From the NCBI GenBank assembly GCA_027482985.1, contig JAIXVO010000233.1:1-5154 (forward strand): 5,154 nt of DNA, in the 5' to 3' direction. Source of the DNA: Cyanobacteriota bacterium. Its GTDB lineage: Bacteria > Cyanobacteriota > Cyanobacteriia > Leptolyngbyales > Leptolyngbyaceae. Position numbers and translations under genes: made by a program. The notes below the pieces were generated by a model. That model was not told the origin of the DNA. It saw nothing but the letters and a program-made list of their open reading frames with translations, and did no database searches. This document shows, piece after piece, positions 5,099-5,154 of the stretch; the stretch's first letter is position 1, and each line of letters opens with the position of its first letter.

Positions 5099-5154
5099 GA
5101 AGCGCCCCGGCAAGTCAGGAGCGAGCTGCCATCCAGTTGCTCTATCACCGACCG
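5099..5154 (+). other. leader or 5' part of a rightward gene, cut by the window edge
   Basis: This stretch follows the plus-strand TACAAT. It contains a hairpin in which 5119-5124 and 5126-5128 pair with 5134-5142, with one bulged base and a five-base loop. Two reading frames stay open to the edge: one from ATG 5087 after a GGTGGGGG stretch, and one from GTG 5077 that reads ERAAIQLLYHRP at its end. The second looks more protein-like, but neither can be confirmed with so little sequence, and both would begin upstream of the proposed transcription start. Confidence 0.25.

Overview
The window looks like chromosomal DNA of a filamentous, Leptolyngbya/Phormidium-type cyanobacterium. The HIP1 octamer GCGATCGC, a cyanobacterial hallmark, occurs nine times on a by-eye scan (starting at 730, 1036, 1138, 1961, 2247, 2418, 3251, 4698 and 4927). 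The alanine dehydrogenase carries its key residues at the same numbers as the Phormidium lapideum enzyme. The E1-like/rhodanese protein is of the form I know from cyanobacteria. I see no transposase, phage gene, CRISPR array, rRNA or tRNA.

Layout. 1-528 is gene-free and holds a G-rich palindromic element and an AT-rich stretch ahead of a gene for an exported seven-TPR protein (529-1449, +). Convergent to it, 36 bp away, is a gene for a small three-helix membrane protein of unknown function (1486-1857, -). A 224-bp divergent region follows. It contains a three-box TTACA array that fits the HLR1 element bound by the response regulator RpaB. Next come alanine dehydrogenase ald (2082-3170, +), a 148-bp convergent spacer with an interspersed repeat and an intrinsic terminator for the minus strand, a MoeB/ThiF-rhodanese fusion (3319-4491, -) and a JAMM/M67 metallopeptidase (4551 to about 5030, -). 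At the right edge two TACAAT -10 motifs face away from each other. One probably drives the JAMM-moeB pair; the other drives something that runs out of the window.

How the genes relate. The JAMM gene and moeB share a strand and a 59-bp gap, with one candidate promoter upstream and one terminator downstream, so they look like a two-gene operon. The E1-like protein should adenylate the C-terminal glycine of a ubiquitin-fold sulfur carrier (MoaD or ThiS type), and its rhodanese domain should supply sulfur. The JAMM enzyme is of the kind that cleaves bonds at the C-terminus of such carriers. The carrier itself is not in the window. The TPR, membrane-protein and ald genes look like independent transcription units.

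The most interesting signals are the HLR1-like array at the membrane-protein gene, the JAMM + E1-rhodanese pairing with loss of the MoeB zinc cysteines, and HIP1 sites lying in exact register with the TPR repeat. Most of the content is ordinary cyanobacterial core genome; I do not see a clearly new system.
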